Of a DNA stretch of 54,464 nucleotides, positions 27,895 through 38,136 are shown one piece after another. Under the pieces are notes generated by a model. That model had not been told where the DNA came from. It was given only the letters and a program-made list of their open reading frames with translations, and did not search any database. This DNA is from an uncultured Pelagibacteraceae bacterium (GTDB lineage: Bacteria; Pseudomonadota; Alphaproteobacteria; Pelagibacterales; Pelagibacteraceae). Position 1 is the stretch's first letter, and every line of letters begins with the position of its first letter. Location of the stretch: the NCBI GenBank assembly GCA_902541285.1, contig CACBQD010000012.1:1-54464 (forward strand). Direction: 5' to 3'. The position numbers and the translations under genes were made by a program.

Positions 27895-28833
27895 ATGGCA
27901 ACTAAAACCAAAGCTATTAAAATTTCTCAAAAACATCTCCTAGGTATTCAAGATTTATCAATAAATGATGTTAATTTAATCTTAAAAGAAGCTGAAAAAT
28001 TTATTGAATTAAACAAAAGTAAAAATAAAAAATTAGATTTACTTAAGGGAAAAACACAAATTAACCTTTTTTTTGAACCATCAACAAGAACACAAAGCTC
28101 CTTTGAACTAGCAGGAAAAAGATTGGGTGCAGATGTTATGTCAATGAATATAACAAACTCAGCAATTAAAAAAGGTGAAACGCTAATAGACACTGCAATG
28201 ACATTAAATGCAATGCATCCTGATATAATAGTTATTAGACATCAAGATTCAGGAGCTTGTAATCTTTTATCTCAAAAAGTTAATTGTGCTGTTTTAAATG
28301 CTGGTGATGGAAGGAGAGAGCACCCTACCCAAGCATTACTTGATGCATTAACTATATTGAATAGGAAAAAAAAAATTCAAGGATTAAAGGTTGCAATTTG
28401 TGGAGATATTCTACATTCAAGAGTAGCAAGATCTAATATTTACTTGCTAAACATGTTGGGTGCCGAAGTTAATATTGTAGCTCCTTCAAACCTTTTGCCA
28501 AAAGATATAGAAAAATTTGGAGTTAATATTTTTTCAAATATGAAGAAAGGTGTAAAAGATTGCGACATAGTAATGATGCTTAGACTTCAAAATGAAAGAA
28601 TGAGCAGTTCATTTTTATCATCTAATAGAGAGTATTATGAATACTATGGGCTAACACAGGATAAACTAGAACATGCAAAATCAGACTCGATAATAATGCA
28701 TCCTGGTCCAATGAACCGCGGTATTGAAATTGATACAAAATTAGCTGATGACACTAATATGAGTGTTGTAAAAGAACAAGTTGAATTAGGTGTTGCAATA
28801 AGAATGGCATGTTTAAAAATTTTTTGTGAATGA
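27895..28833 (+). CDS. pyrB: Aspartate carbamoyltransferase catalytic subunit
   Basis: ATCase forms carbamoyl-aspartate from carbamoyl phosphate and aspartate. I chose the ATG at 27895 ([15 protein letters not shown], 312 aa) over a GTG 21 bases upstream. Signature motifs are [46 protein letters not shown] and MHPGPMNRG. No pyrI is seen. The stop overlaps the start of a dihydroorotase-like gene by 4 bp (ATGA). This matches the pyrB-pyrC' arrangement in which a pseudo-dihydroorotase is a structural partner of ATCase. Confidence 0.97.
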   Translation: MATKTKAIKISQKHLLGIQDLSINDVNLILKEAEKFIELNKSKNKKLDLLKGKTQINLFFEPSTRTQSSFELAGKRLGADVMSMNITNSAIKKGETLIDTAMTLNAMHPDIIVIRHQDSGACNLLSQKVNCAVLNAGDGRREHPTQALLDALTILNRKKKIQGLKVAICGDILHSRVARSNIYLLNMLGAEVNIVAPSNLLPKDIEKFGVNIFSNMKKGVKDCDIVMMLRLQNERMSSSFLSSNREYYEYYGLTQDKLEHAKSDSIIMHPGPMNRGIEIDTKLADDTNMSVVKEQVELGVAIRMACLKIFCE

Positions 28834-30119
28834 TGAAAAAAAAATACTTTATTAACGCAAATATAATTGATCCTCATAACAACATAAGTGAAATAGGAGG
28901 ATTAATAATAGGTGAAGATGGAAAAATTGAAGGTGTTGGCAAAAAGGTGAATAAAAACAACATTCCTAGTAGAGAAAAAGTTATTGATTTAAAAGAGAAT
29001 TATATTTTCCCAGGTGTAGTTGATATGAGAGTATTTGTCGGTGAGCCAGGTTATGAATATAAAGAAAATTTTAGAACATTGAGTAACGCTGCATTATCTG
29101 GGGGTGTAACATCAGTTGTAACAATGCCTAATACAGATCCAATAATAGACAATGTTTCAATAGTAGATTTTTTAAAAAGACGAGGCAGAGATAAATCAAA
29201 AATAAATATATTTCCTACAGCATCTCTAACAAAGGGTACAGAAGGTACAAATATGACAGAGTTTGGCCTTTTACAAAGTAAAGGGATAATAGCATTTACA
29301 GATGGAATTAGAACAATTCAGAATACAAGAGTTATGTCCAGGATAATGAATTCAGCAAAAGATTTGGGATCTTTAATAATGCAACATGCAGAAGATCAAG
29401 AATTAGCTGAAAATGGCATGATAAATGATGGAATAATTTCGACAAAACTTGGGTTACAAGGTATCCCAGAAATAGCAGAATTAGTTATTATAGAGAGAGA
29501 TTTAACATTATTAGAAGAATTTAACTGTCGTTATCATATTTCTCAAATTTCATCAGGAAAAGCAGTTGATATTATTAAAGATAGAAAAGAAAAAGTAAAA
29601 TTTTCCTGCGGGGTATCAATAAATAATTTATCTTTAAATGAAAATGACATTGGTGATTTTAGAACTTTTTTGAAATTGTCACCACCACTTAGAACTGAAG
29701 ACGATAGATTAAGTTTAGTTCAAGGGTTAAATGATGGTACAATCGATGTTATAGTTTCAGATCACAAACCTGAAGATGAAGAGCAAAAAAGATTAACATT
29801 TGCTCAAGCTGCAACAGGGGCAACTGGTATAGAAACGCTATTGTCCTTATCATTAGAATTATATCACAATGGATCTGTAAAACTTGAAAAAATTATTGCT
29901 GCATTAACCTCAAATCCAGCAAAAATTTTGAAAATTAATAAAGGTAATTTATCTGTAGGTAATGATGCAGATTTCTGTATTGTGGATATAAATAAACCTT
30001 GGATAGTAAAGCAAGAAAATTTGGTTTCTAAATCGAAAAATACTTCAATTGAAAATAAAAGATTACAAGGAAAAGTAACCAATACATACGTAAAAGGACA
30101 AGAGCTTTACAATATTTAA
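28830..30119 (+). CDS. pyrC': Dihydroorotase-like protein lacking the HxH metal site (PyrC'/PyrX type)
   Basis: This 429-residue amidohydrolase-fold protein belongs to class I dihydroorotases. The motif that should read D-x-H-x-H is D65-M-R67-V-F69 ([14 protein letters not shown]), so both metal-binding histidines are gone. Other parts remain: [34 protein letters not shown] and [11 protein letters not shown]. It is probably non-catalytic and supports ATCase assembly, as shown for PyrC' of Pseudomonas. The true dihydroorotase would be elsewhere in the genome. It is coupled to pyrB, and plsY starts directly after its stop. Confidence 0.9.
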   Translation: MMKKKYFINANIIDPHNNISEIGGLIIGEDGKIEGVGKKVNKNNIPSREKVIDLKENYIFPGVVDMRVFVGEPGYEYKENFRTLSNAALSGGVTSVVTMPNTDPIIDNVSIVDFLKRRGRDKSKINIFPTASLTKGTEGTNMTEFGLLQSKGIIAFTDGIRTIQNTRVMSRIMNSAKDLGSLIMQHAEDQELAENGMINDGIISTKLGLQGIPEIAELVIIERDLTLLEEFNCRYHISQISSGKAVDIIKDRKEKVKFSCGVSINNLSLNENDIGDFRTFLKLSPPLRTEDDRLSLVQGLNDGTIDVIVSDHKPEDEEQKRLTFAQAATGATGIETLLSLSLELYHNGSVKLEKIIAALTSNPAKILKINKGNLSVGNDADFCIVDINKPWIVKQENLVSKSKNTSIENKRLQGKVTNTYVKGQELYNI

Positions 30120-30692
30120 ATGGAAATTTTTATTTTATCACTTTTATCATATTTATTAGGTTCTATTCCTTTTGGTTTTTTATTAACAAAAATTTTTTTA
30201 AAAAAAGACATAAGAGAAACAGGATCGGGTAATATAGGCGCCACCAATGTTTTAAGAACTGGTAATAAATTTTTAGGTTACTCAACTTTATTACTAGACA
30301 TTTTAAAAGCAGTTTTGCCAATAATTTATGTTAAATTATATTATACAGAATTTATTTACATTTGTTCATTATCTGTTTTTTTAGGACATGTTTTTCCAAT
30401 ATGGTTAAAATTTAAAGGTGGTAAAGGTGTTGCAACATATGTTGGAATGTTGATTATTTTAAATTATTTTTTGGGTATTGTTTTTGGTATTGTTTGGGTA
30501 ATTACATATTTAATATCTAAATACTCATCATTAGGATCAATTCTTGGATCATTAAGTGTTCCTATTTTTATATTTTTTTATAGCAATGATAACATTATGT
30601 TTTACTTCATAATGTTTATTTTAATTTTTTACACTCATAGAGAAAACGTTAAACGCTTGATAAATAAAGAAGAAACTAAGACAAAAATTTAA
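30120..30692 (+). CDS. plsY: Acyl-phosphate glycerol-3-phosphate acyltransferase PlsY
   Basis: PlsY is an inner-membrane enzyme that acylates glycerol 3-phosphate from acyl-phosphate, the first step of phospholipid synthesis. The 190-residue protein has several transmembrane helices and the conserved loops GSIPFGFLLTKIF, RETGSGNIGATNVLRTG and LKFKGGKGVATYVG. The usual alphaproteobacterial neighbour dprA is absent; topA follows after 40 bp. Confidence 0.97.
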   Translation: MEIFILSLLSYLLGSIPFGFLLTKIFLKKDIRETGSGNIGATNVLRTGNKFLGYSTLLLDILKAVLPIIYVKLYYTEFIYICSLSVFLGHVFPIWLKFKGGKGVATYVGMLIILNYFLGIVFGIVWVITYLISKYSSLGSILGSLSVPIFIFFYSNDNIMFYFIMFILIFYTHRENVKRLINKEETKTKI

Positions 30693-30732
30693 TAGTTTGA
30701 CAGTTTAACTGTTTTAAGTACGTTCTCTAAAT

Positions 30733-33300
30733 ATGAATCTAGTAATCGTTGAAAGTCCAGCAAAAGCAAAAACAATTAATAAATATTTAGGATCAGATTA
30801 TACGGTTCTTGCAAGCTATGGACATATAAGAGATCTGCCGTCGAAAAATGGTTCTGTTGATCCTGAAAATAATTTTAAAATGATTTGGGAAGTAGATAGT
30901 TTTTCAAAAAAATATTTAAAAGAAATTACAGATAGTGCTAAAGATTCAAAAAAAATTATTCTAGCTACTGACCCTGACAGAGAAGGTGAAGCAATAGCTT
31001 GGCATGTAAAAGAGTTTCTTGAAGAAAAAAAATTATTAAAAGATAAAGAAGTTGAAAGAGTTGTTTTCAACGAAATAACAAAAAAAGCAGTAACAAATGG
31101 AATAGATAATCCAAGAAAAATAGAGCCACATTTAGTTGATGCTTATATGGCAAGAAGAGCTCTAGATTATCTAGTGGGTTTTAATATCTCCCCTATTCTA
31201 TGGACAAAATTACCAGGTTCTAAATCTGCTGGTCGAGTTCAGTCTGTAGCTCTAAGACTTTTAACCGAACGAGAACAGGAAATAGAAGTTTTTAAACCAA
31301 AAGAATTTTGGACTTTAAATATAATTTTTAAAAATAACAAAAATGAAAAAATAAATACAACTATTTCACAATTAGATGGAAATAAGGTTGAAAAATTTTC
31401 ATTTAAAAACAAACAAGATATTAATGACGCTTTATCGAAAATAAAAAATAAAAACTATAATATAACAGATATTAGTTCAAAAACTTATAACAGAAATCCA
31501 TCAGGACCTTTTACTACATCAACATTACAACAAACAGCATCGAGTAAACTTGGTTTTGGAGCATCAAGGACAATGCAAATTGCTCAAAGACTATATCAAG
31601 GAATTGATATTGAAGGTGAAACCGTAGGATTAATTACTTATATGAGAACAGATGGAACTAATATTTCAAAAGATGCGATAACATCTTTCAGAGATTTTAT
31701 AATGCAGAATTATGGTGATAAATATTTACCAGAACAACCTCTAAATTATAGTGGCAAAAAAGCAAAAAATGCTCAAGAAGCTCACGAAGCTATACGTCCA
31801 ACAGAAATAATTAGAAAACCAGAAGATATGAAAAAATACTTAAGTACTGATCAATATAAACTTTATAATTTAATATGGTCTAGATCATTATCATCACAAA
31901 TGCAGTCAGCAAAATTTGATAGAAAAACTATTACCATCAACTCAGATGATGATAAAAATATATTCAAATCTAGTGGTTCAACATTAAAATTTGATGGTTT
32001 CCTTAAACTGTATAAGATCGATGAAAATGATGATGACAATGAAAATATTTTGCCAGATGTTGAAAAAGGCGATGTAATGTTTGAAGATCATATTGATGAA
32101 CAGCACTATACACAACCACCCCCTAGATATTCAGAGGCAAGTCTAGTTAAAAAATTAGAGGAGCTAGGAATTGGAAGACCATCTACTTATGCAAGTATTA
32201 TTTCAGTAATAGCTAATAGAGGTTATGCTGACATAAATAATAAAAGATTTTTCCCAACTGATAGAGGGAAATTACTTTCTGCTTTTTTAGAAAAATTATT
32301 TACCAAATATGTTGATTATGATTTTACTGCAAAATTAGAAGATCAATTAGATGATATAACATCAGGTAAAGAAAATTGGATAAAAGTTCTAGAAAACTTT
32401 TGGAAAGACTTTAATTCTAATGTTTCAGGTGTGAAAGAAAAAAGAACCAGGGAAGTATTAGACCTATTAAATGAAAGTCTTGGATCACTAATATTTGAGG
32501 TCGATAAGGATGGAAATATTGATAGAAAATGTAAGCTTTGTAAGACTGGTCAATTAAGTTTAAAAAATAGTTTTAGAGGTGGTGCTTTTATTGGTTGTTC
32601 AAATTATCCGGACTGCAAATTTACAAGACCACTATCAAAATCTAAAGCAGCACAACAATTGACACTAGCAGAACCTAAATTCATTGGAAAAAATGATAAA
32701 GGTAAAGATATTTTTCTTAAAAATGGAAGATTTGGCCCATATTTGCAATTTGAAAAAGAAATCATAGAGGAAGATGAAAAAACTAAAAAGAAAAAAAGAA
32801 AATTAAAGAAAGAAGAAAATAATTTAAAAAATGTTTCTATCCCTAAAGGAATTGAGATTGAAAATATTGATTTAGAAAAGGCAAAATACTTATGCTCATT
32901 ACCATTAAGTTTAGGTAAAAATCCTGAAAATGATAAGGATATTACTTTGAATGTTGGAAGATTTGGTCCTTACCTTAAATGTGAAAATAAATCTGCCAGA
33001 CTAGAAAATGTGGACGAATTATTCACAATTGGATTAAATAGAGCTGTTACATTAATTGCTGAAGCTAAACCAGGAAGAATTTCATCATCAATGATAAAAG
33101 ATTTAGGAGAACACCCTGAAGATAAAAAGCCAGTTAGAATCATGAAAGGTCAGTATGGTCCTTACATTAAATACAAATCATTAAATGCGACTATACCTGA
33201 AGAAAAAGACCCTGTTGAATTAACTATGGAAGAAGCATTAATTTTAATTGAGAAAAGAAAAGAATACGATAGAAATAAAAAGAAAAAGAAAGGCAAATAA
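30733..33300 (+). CDS. topA: DNA topoisomerase I
   Basis: TopA is a type IA topoisomerase that relaxes negative supercoils. Toprim motifs are VESPAKAKTINKYLG and ATDPDREGEAIAWHVKEF. The catalytic tyrosine is Y303 in GLITYMRTDGT. After the core there is one clear C4 zinc finger (CKLC...GCSNYPDC). Three GPY repeats follow (FGPYLQFEK, FGPYLKCEN, YGPYIKYKS), with a Lys/Glu-rich insert between the first two. The tail is Lys-rich. At 855 aa it is normal for alphaproteobacteria. The stop overlaps the next start by one base. Confidence 0.98.
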   Translation: MNLVIVESPAKAKTINKYLGSDYTVLASYGHIRDLPSKNGSVDPENNFKMIWEVDSFSKKYLKEITDSAKDSKKIILATDPDREGEAIAWHVKEFLEEKKLLKDKEVERVVFNEITKKAVTNGIDNPRKIEPHLVDAYMARRALDYLVGFNISPILWTKLPGSKSAGRVQSVALRLLTEREQEIEVFKPKEFWTLNIIFKNNKNEKINTTISQLDGNKVEKFSFKNKQDINDALSKIKNKNYNITDISSKTYNRNPSGPFTTSTLQQTASSKLGFGASRTMQIAQRLYQGIDIEGETVGLITYMRTDGTNISKDAITSFRDFIMQNYGDKYLPEQPLNYSGKKAKNAQEAHEAIRPTEIIRKPEDMKKYLSTDQYKLYNLIWSRSLSSQMQSAKFDRKTITINSDDDKNIFKSSGSTLKFDGFLKLYKIDENDDDNENILPDVEKGDVMFEDHIDEQHYTQPPPRYSEASLVKKLEELGIGRPSTYASIISVIANRGYADINNKRFFPTDRGKLLSAFLEKLFTKYVDYDFTAKLEDQLDDITSGKENWIKVLENFWKDFNSNVSGVKEKRTREVLDLLNESLGSLIFEVDKDGNIDRKCKLCKTGQLSLKNSFRGGAFIGCSNYPDCKFTRPLSKSKAAQQLTLAEPKFIGKNDKGKDIFLKNGRFGPYLQFEKEIIEEDEKTKKKKRKLKKEENNLKNVSIPKGIEIENIDLEKAKYLCSLPLSLGKNPENDKDITLNVGRFGPYLKCENKSARLENVDELFTIGLNRAVTLIAEAKPGRISSSMIKDLGEHPEDKKPVRIMKGQYGPYIKYKSLNATIPEEKDPVELTMEEALILIEKRKEYDRNKKKKKGK

Positions 33301-33761
33301 TGTCAGTAGATGAAAATTTAAAGAACTTAAATATCAAATTGCCAAAAGCAAATGATCCTGTTGGATCATATGCTGCTACTAGAATATCTGGAAATTTACT
33401 ATACATATCTGGTCAAATATCAATTGATGAGAATGGAAATTTAATTAAGGGAAAACTCGGAAAAGATTATAATACTGAACAAGGTTATGAGGCAGCTAAA
33501 AGATGTGCATTAAGCATAATATCTCAAGCAAAAAAAGCATGTGGTGATGATTTGTCCAAAATTAAATCATGTTTGAAACTTACTGGATATGTTAATTCTA
33601 CTGATGATTTTACTGAGCAGCCAAAAGTCATAAATGGAGCCTCAGATCTAATAAAAAGTGTATTTGATGAAGCTGGATCACATGCAAGAGCTGCTGTCAG
33701 CACTAATAGCCTTCCATTGGGTGTTGCAGTTGAAGTTGACGCAATATTTGATCTTAATTAA
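33300..33761 (+). CDS. RidA/YjgF family protein
   Basis: RidA-family proteins hydrolyse reactive enamine/imine intermediates released by PLP enzymes, though members vary. This one is 153 aa, the longer subgroup. It has GNLLYISGQISIDENGNL, an interior KLTGYVNSTDDF, and the conserved C-terminal HARAAVSTNSLPLGVAVEVD containing the key Arg. It ends with TAA immediately followed by the opposed stop of ugd. Confidence 0.92.
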   Translation: MSVDENLKNLNIKLPKANDPVGSYAATRISGNLLYISGQISIDENGNLIKGKLGKDYNTEQGYEAAKRCALSIISQAKKACGDDLSKIKSCLKLTGYVNSTDDFTEQPKVINGASDLIKSVFDEAGSHARAAVSTNSLPLGVAVEVDAIFDLN

Positions 33762-35051
33762 TTATCTACCAATACTAAAATAATTTATTTTATTTTTTTT
33801 CATTTCAGAAGTTGAGTAAAGATTTCTCATATCAAAAACTTTAAAATTTCTTTTTTTTGTAATTTTTTTAAAGTTGAGTTGCTTAAATTCATTCCATTCT
33901 GTATGAATAATTATTAAATCTGCGCTTTTACAAGCATCTTTTATATTTTCAAAATAGTTTATATTTTTAGATTTTAATTCCTTTTTCTTACCAGTTGGTT
34001 CGTAATAATTTATATGTGCACCCTTCATTGCCAAAGATGGTATCATTTTTAATGAAGAGGACTCTCTCATGTCATCAGTACCTGGTTTAAAGGTAACACC
34101 CAAAAATGTAATATTTTTATTTTTAATTTTGTTATTCATTATTTTGCTAATTTTATTTAATAATAAATTAGTTCTTTTATCATTTGAATTAATTACTGAT
34201 TTTACAACTGAAAGATTTGTTTTAAATATTCGACCAGTTGAAACGAGTGCCCTTGTATCCTTTGGAAAGCATGATCCACCATAGGCTGGGCCAGCTCGTA
34301 GAAATCTGCTTCCAATCCTTTCATCTAGACCCATGCCAATTGCAACTTCTTTAACGTCTATGTTTGATTTTTCACATAAATTGGCTATTTCATTAATAAA
34401 TGTAATTTTAGTTGCTAAAAAAGCGTTTGATGCATATTTAATTAGTTCTGCTGATCGTCTAGAAGTATGAAAATATCTTCCACCCTTTTTAATTAAAGGT
34501 AGATATAATTTTTTCATAATTTTATTTGCTTTATTACTGCTAGTACCGACAACAACTCTATCTGGAAATTGAAAATCTCTAATAGCTTCACCTTCTCTTA
34601 AAAATTCAGGATTGGATACAACATCAAACTTATTTTTATTTTTATTTGATTTTAAGATTTTTGTTATTTTATCACCTGTGGTCACTGGAACAGTAGATTT
34701 AGTAACTATTATTTTATACCTATTTAGATTAGATTTTATACTTTTGGTAACATTAAATACATATTTCAAATCAGCTTTATTATTTTTGGTAGGAGTTCCA
34801 ACGCAAATAAATATGATATCTGACTTTTTTATTGAGCTAGAAATATCGGTTGTAAATAAAAGTCTTTTTTTTTTTAAATTTCTTACAACCAATTCTTGAA
34901 GACCAGGTTCATAAATCGGTATTGTTCCTTTATTCAATTTTTCTATAATTTCTCTATTAATATCAACACATGTAACTGTATTACCTAAATCAGAAAAACA
35001 TGCTCCTGTAACTAAGCCAACATAACCAGATCCTATAATGCAAATTTTCAT
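33762..35051 (-). CDS. ugd: UDP-glucose 6-dehydrogenase
   Basis: Ugd oxidises UDP-glucose twice to UDP-glucuronate with NAD. The 429-residue protein has the Rossmann motif CIIGSGYVGLVTGACFSDLG, STVPVTTGDK, NPEFLREGEAI and the catalytic cysteine C261 in YGGSCFPKDTRAL. The C-terminal domain has FLGVTFKPGTDDMRES. It overlaps galU by 4 bp, so the pair turns glucose-1-phosphate into UDP-glucuronate for surface glycans. Confidence 0.97.
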   Translation of the reverse strand: MKICIIGSGYVGLVTGACFSDLGNTVTCVDINREIIEKLNKGTIPIYEPGLQELVVRNLKKKRLLFTTDISSSIKKSDIIFICVGTPTKNNKADLKYVFNVTKSIKSNLNRYKIIVTKSTVPVTTGDKITKILKSNKNKNKFDVVSNPEFLREGEAIRDFQFPDRVVVGTSSNKANKIMKKLYLPLIKKGGRYFHTSRRSAELIKYASNAFLATKITFINEIANLCEKSNIDVKEVAIGMGLDERIGSRFLRAGPAYGGSCFPKDTRALVSTGRIFKTNLSVVKSVINSNDKRTNLLLNKISKIMNNKIKNKNITFLGVTFKPGTDDMRESSSLKMIPSLAMKGAHINYYEPTGKKKELKSKNINYFENIKDACKSADLIIIHTEWNEFKQLNFKKITKKRNFKVFDMRNLYSTSEMKKNKINYFSIGR

Positions 35052-35863
35052 AACTTAGAAATTTCAATTCCTGATTTAATATAACCTTTCAAAGATCCAC
35101 AATCTAAATAATTACCTGCAAATTTATGTCCAATAAATAAATATTGATCTAATATCATTCTTCTTATTGCATCTGTAATATGTATTTCTCCACCTTTACC
35201 TTTTTTTTGATTTTTTAAGTAATGAAAAATTTTCTTTGATAATATATATCTACCTATGACTGCGTTATTTGAAGGAGCATCTTTAGCATTAGGTTTTTCA
35301 ATTACATCTGCAATTTTAAAATTTAATTTGTCAATATTTTTTTTAATTGAATAAATTCCCCAACGATCTACATTATTTTTTTTAACTTTCATGCTAGCCA
35401 TTACAGATCCTTTTAATTTTTTATGAATTTTTATCATATCTTTTGAACAATTCTTTTTCATAATTAAATCATCGGGTAACAGCATTAAAAAATAATCATT
35501 TTTTATAAACTTTTTTGTTTTGAGTACAGCATCACCAGTTCCCATGGGTTTATTTTGATAAACAAATTTAATTTTTTTTCTAAAAAAAAGAATTTTTTTA
35601 TACTCTTTAATTATTCTAGGATCTTTCTTTTTTTTTATAATTGATTTGTAAAAATTATCATTATTGAAATATTTCTTTATCATCTCTTTTTTTTTTGAAA
35701 TAATAAAAATTATTTCACTTACACCAGCCTCAATACATTCATCTAAAATATACTCAATACCTGGTTTGCCATTTATTGGAAGCAGTTCTTTAGGAAAAAC
35801 ACTTGTCAAAGGTAACAAACGTGTACCCAAACCAGCAAGAGGAATAATAGCTTGTTTAATCAT
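35048..35863 (-). CDS. galU: UTP-glucose-1-phosphate uridylyltransferase
   Basis: GalU makes UDP-glucose from UTP and glucose 1-phosphate. It starts IKQAIIPLAGLGTRLLPLTS, followed by KELLPINGKPGIEYILDECIEAG. YQNKPMGTGDAVLKTKKFI, LLPDDLI and KGKGGEIHITDAI are further motifs. At 271 aa it is slightly shorter than common bacterial forms (~290). It is divergent from panC and coupled to ugd. Confidence 0.95.
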   Translation of the reverse strand: MIKQAIIPLAGLGTRLLPLTSVFPKELLPINGKPGIEYILDECIEAGVSEIIFIISKKKEMIKKYFNNDNFYKSIIKKKKDPRIIKEYKKILFFRKKIKFVYQNKPMGTGDAVLKTKKFIKNDYFLMLLPDDLIMKKNCSKDMIKIHKKLKGSVMASMKVKKNNVDRWGIYSIKKNIDKLNFKIADVIEKPNAKDAPSNNAVIGRYILSKKIFHYLKNQKKGKGGEIHITDAIRRMILDQYLFIGHKFAGNYLDCGSLKGYIKSGIEISKL

Positions 35864-35877
35864 TAAGATGTTTTACT

Positions 35878-35883
35878 TATAAT
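35878..35883 (+). promoter_or_regulatory. Candidate -10 element for panC
   Basis: A perfect TATAAT lies 14 bases before the panC ATG in the 34-bp spacer to galU. A weak -35 (TTTAAT, 35855-35860) sits 17 bp upstream inside the galU start. The complementary strand gives TATAAG, which could serve galU. Base composition alone could explain these. Confidence 0.3.
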
Positions 35884-35897
35884 CATATTTATTAAAA

Positions 35898-36701
35898 ATG
35901 AAAATTTTAAAAAATATTTTTGAACTAAATAAGGCAGTAAAAAATTACAAAAATGTTGGATTTGTACCTACAATGGGAGGAATTCATAAAGGCCACGTAT
36001 CTTTAATAAAAATTTCACAAAAAAATAACAAAGAAACAATAGTAAGTATTTTTGTCAATCCAACACAATTCAATCAAAAAAAAGATTTTAAGAATTATCC
36101 TAGGAACATAAGAAAAGATATTTCAATATTAAAAAAACTAAAAGTTAATTATTTGTTTTTACCCGAGGTCAATGAAATATATAAAAATAGAATGAAGAAT
36201 TTTAAACTTAATAAATCTGATAAAATTTTATGTGCTAAATATAGAAAAGGTCATTTTGAAGGGGTATTAAACGTTATGAATAGATTGTTATCTATTGTTA
36301 AATCTAAATGTGTTTATATGGGTGAAAAAGATTTTCAACAATACATGTTAATCAAAAGAATATTAGGTAAAAAATATAAAATTAATATTGTTGGTTGTCC
36401 TACTATTCGAGAAAATAATAAAATTGCTTTATCCACAAGAAACAAATTATTAAATAAATCATCTATAAAAAAAGCATCAAAAATAGCTATGAAATTAGAT
36501 AAATTAAAAAGATTATCAAAAACAAATAAATATGTGGATTTATCAAAATATAAATATGAGCTTGAAAATAAATTTAAAATAAAAATTGATTATCTTGAAT
36601 TTAGAGATGAGAAAAAAATGAAATTAAATAATTTAAAATCTAAATATAGACTATTTATTGCCTATCATGTTAATGGAGTAAGATTGATTGATAATTTTTG
36701 A
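35898..36701 (+). CDS. panC: Pantothenate synthetase
   Basis: PanC ligates pantoate and beta-alanine with ATP to form pantothenate. The 267-residue protein has VGFVPTMGGIHKGHVSLIK, with IFVNPTQFNQKKDF, MGEKDFQQYMLIKRI and NKIALSTRNKLL as binding motifs. It is very Lys-rich. It stands alone on the plus strand, and its TGA is followed at once by the opposed stop of mgtE. panB and panD are not in the window. Confidence 0.95.
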   Translation: MKILKNIFELNKAVKNYKNVGFVPTMGGIHKGHVSLIKISQKNNKETIVSIFVNPTQFNQKKDFKNYPRNIRKDISILKKLKVNYLFLPEVNEIYKNRMKNFKLNKSDKILCAKYRKGHFEGVLNVMNRLLSIVKSKCVYMGEKDFQQYMLIKRILGKKYKINIVGCPTIRENNKIALSTRNKLLNKSSIKKASKIAMKLDKLKRLSKTNKYVDLSKYKYELENKFKIKIDYLEFRDEKKMKLNNLKSKYRLFIAYHVNGVRLIDNF

Positions 36702-38075
36702 TTATAAAAAATAAGCCCCAACACCTAAGAAAGATACAAATCCAATCACATCTGTTATTGTTGTAACAAAAACACTAGATGAAATTGCAGGATCAATTTT
36801 CATTTTGTTTAATGTTACAGGCACTAAAATACCAAAAAGACCAGCAACTATCATAGTTAAAACCATTGAAATTGAAATTATTAGAGATAGCTGAATATCA
36901 TTAAACCATAGTTGAACTATCAACGAGCTTATAACTGCAAATATAACTCCATTTAAAACTCCAATATTAAATTCTTTAATAATATTATTCGTAAAATTAT
37001 TTTTTGTTAAATCCTGTGTTGCTAAAGATCTTACTGTGACTGCTAATGTTTGCATGCCAGCGTTACCACCCATTGATGCTACGATTGGCATTAAAAAAGC
37101 CAATACTACCATTTGCTCTATAGTAGCACCAAATAGACTAATGCAATAAGTTGCTAGAAAAGCAGTAAACAGGTTTAATAACAACCAATTAAATCTTCTC
37201 TTAGTTTTTGTTATTACTCCATCAGTTATTTCTTCGTCACCTACTCCTGCTAATCTAAGTACGTCCTCTTCAGCTTCCTCTTTTAATACTGTTAAAACAT
37301 CATCATAAGCTATCATTCCAACTAGTTTATTAGACTTATCTACTACAGCTGCAGAACTCAAATTATAATTTTCAAATAAATTACCGACTTCCTCTCTATC
37401 CATATCAACTGGTATTAAAGTTTGAGATTCAGCCATTATAGACATCATTTTTGTGTCTCTTGGAGTTCTTAATACTCTTGATGAAGGAACTGTACCAATG
37501 GGTTTGAATTCTTGATCAACTATAAATATTTCTAGAAATTCTTCAGGAAGTTCTTTATTTTCTCTTAGATAGTCTATCGTTTGTCCTACAGACCAATTAC
37601 TTGGTATAGCTGTAAATTCACGTTGCATTAATCTAGCGGCAGAGTCTTCTGGATAGCTTAAGCTTTCAAGTAATGCAAATCGGTCTTTTGGAGGTAATGA
37701 GCTAAGGATTGTATTTTTATCTTTTTCATCTACATTTTCTAAAATCTTAATTGCATCATCTGACTCTAAATTTTTAAGAATGTTAACTATTGAATCTGAT
37801 GATAGATAAGCAATCATCTCTGACTGAATTGACTCATTTAATTCAACAAAAACTTCAGGATCAACCTTGAAACTATTTAATTTTATTAAACTTTCTCTAT
37901 CATTTTGACTTAAATGTTCAATTATGTCGGCAGCATCGGCTGGATGCATAGCATTAAACGAATTTGTAATAAATCCAGCATCATTTGAGGCAATTTTATC
38001 TGTGACAACTTTGATGAATTCCTTGTTAAATTCAAAATTAACTTTTTTATCTTTTATTTTTTTCACTATAGTCAT
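36702..38075 (-). CDS. mgtE: Magnesium transporter MgtE
   Basis: MgtE is a Mg2+ channel gated by its cytoplasmic domains. The 457-residue protein has an N-terminal helical domain (AMHPADAADIIEHLSQNDRE), two CBS domains (~140-260; FEPIG-like EFKPIGTVPS and NKLVGMIAYDDVLTV), and five C-terminal membrane segments. The pore motif is PIVASMGGNAGMQTLAVTVRSLA. It is the complete family architecture. It is divergent from lipB (61-bp spacer). Confidence 0.97.
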   Translation of the reverse strand: MTIVKKIKDKKVNFEFNKEFIKVVTDKIASNDAGFITNSFNAMHPADAADIIEHLSQNDRESLIKLNSFKVDPEVFVELNESIQSEMIAYLSSDSIVNILKNLESDDAIKILENVDEKDKNTILSSLPPKDRFALLESLSYPEDSAARLMQREFTAIPSNWSVGQTIDYLRENKELPEEFLEIFIVDQEFKPIGTVPSSRVLRTPRDTKMMSIMAESQTLIPVDMDREEVGNLFENYNLSSAAVVDKSNKLVGMIAYDDVLTVLKEEAEEDVLRLAGVGDEEITDGVITKTKRRFNWLLLNLFTAFLATYCISLFGATIEQMVVLAFLMPIVASMGGNAGMQTLAVTVRSLATQDLTKNNFTNNIIKEFNIGVLNGVIFAVISSLIVQLWFNDIQLSLIISISMVLTMIVAGLFGILVPVTLNKMKIDPAISSSVFVTTITDVIGFVSFLGVGAYFL

Positions 38076-38136
38076 AAAATTTACCTATAATTTAGTTGGC
38101 ACTATTAATACAAAATAAAAATAATACAATTTTATA

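Noticed and set aside
30697..30724. topA promoter from TTGACA at 30697
   Set aside because: The -35 is perfect, but the best -10 (TACGTT at 16 bp) matches only three positions, so I did not list it as a feature.
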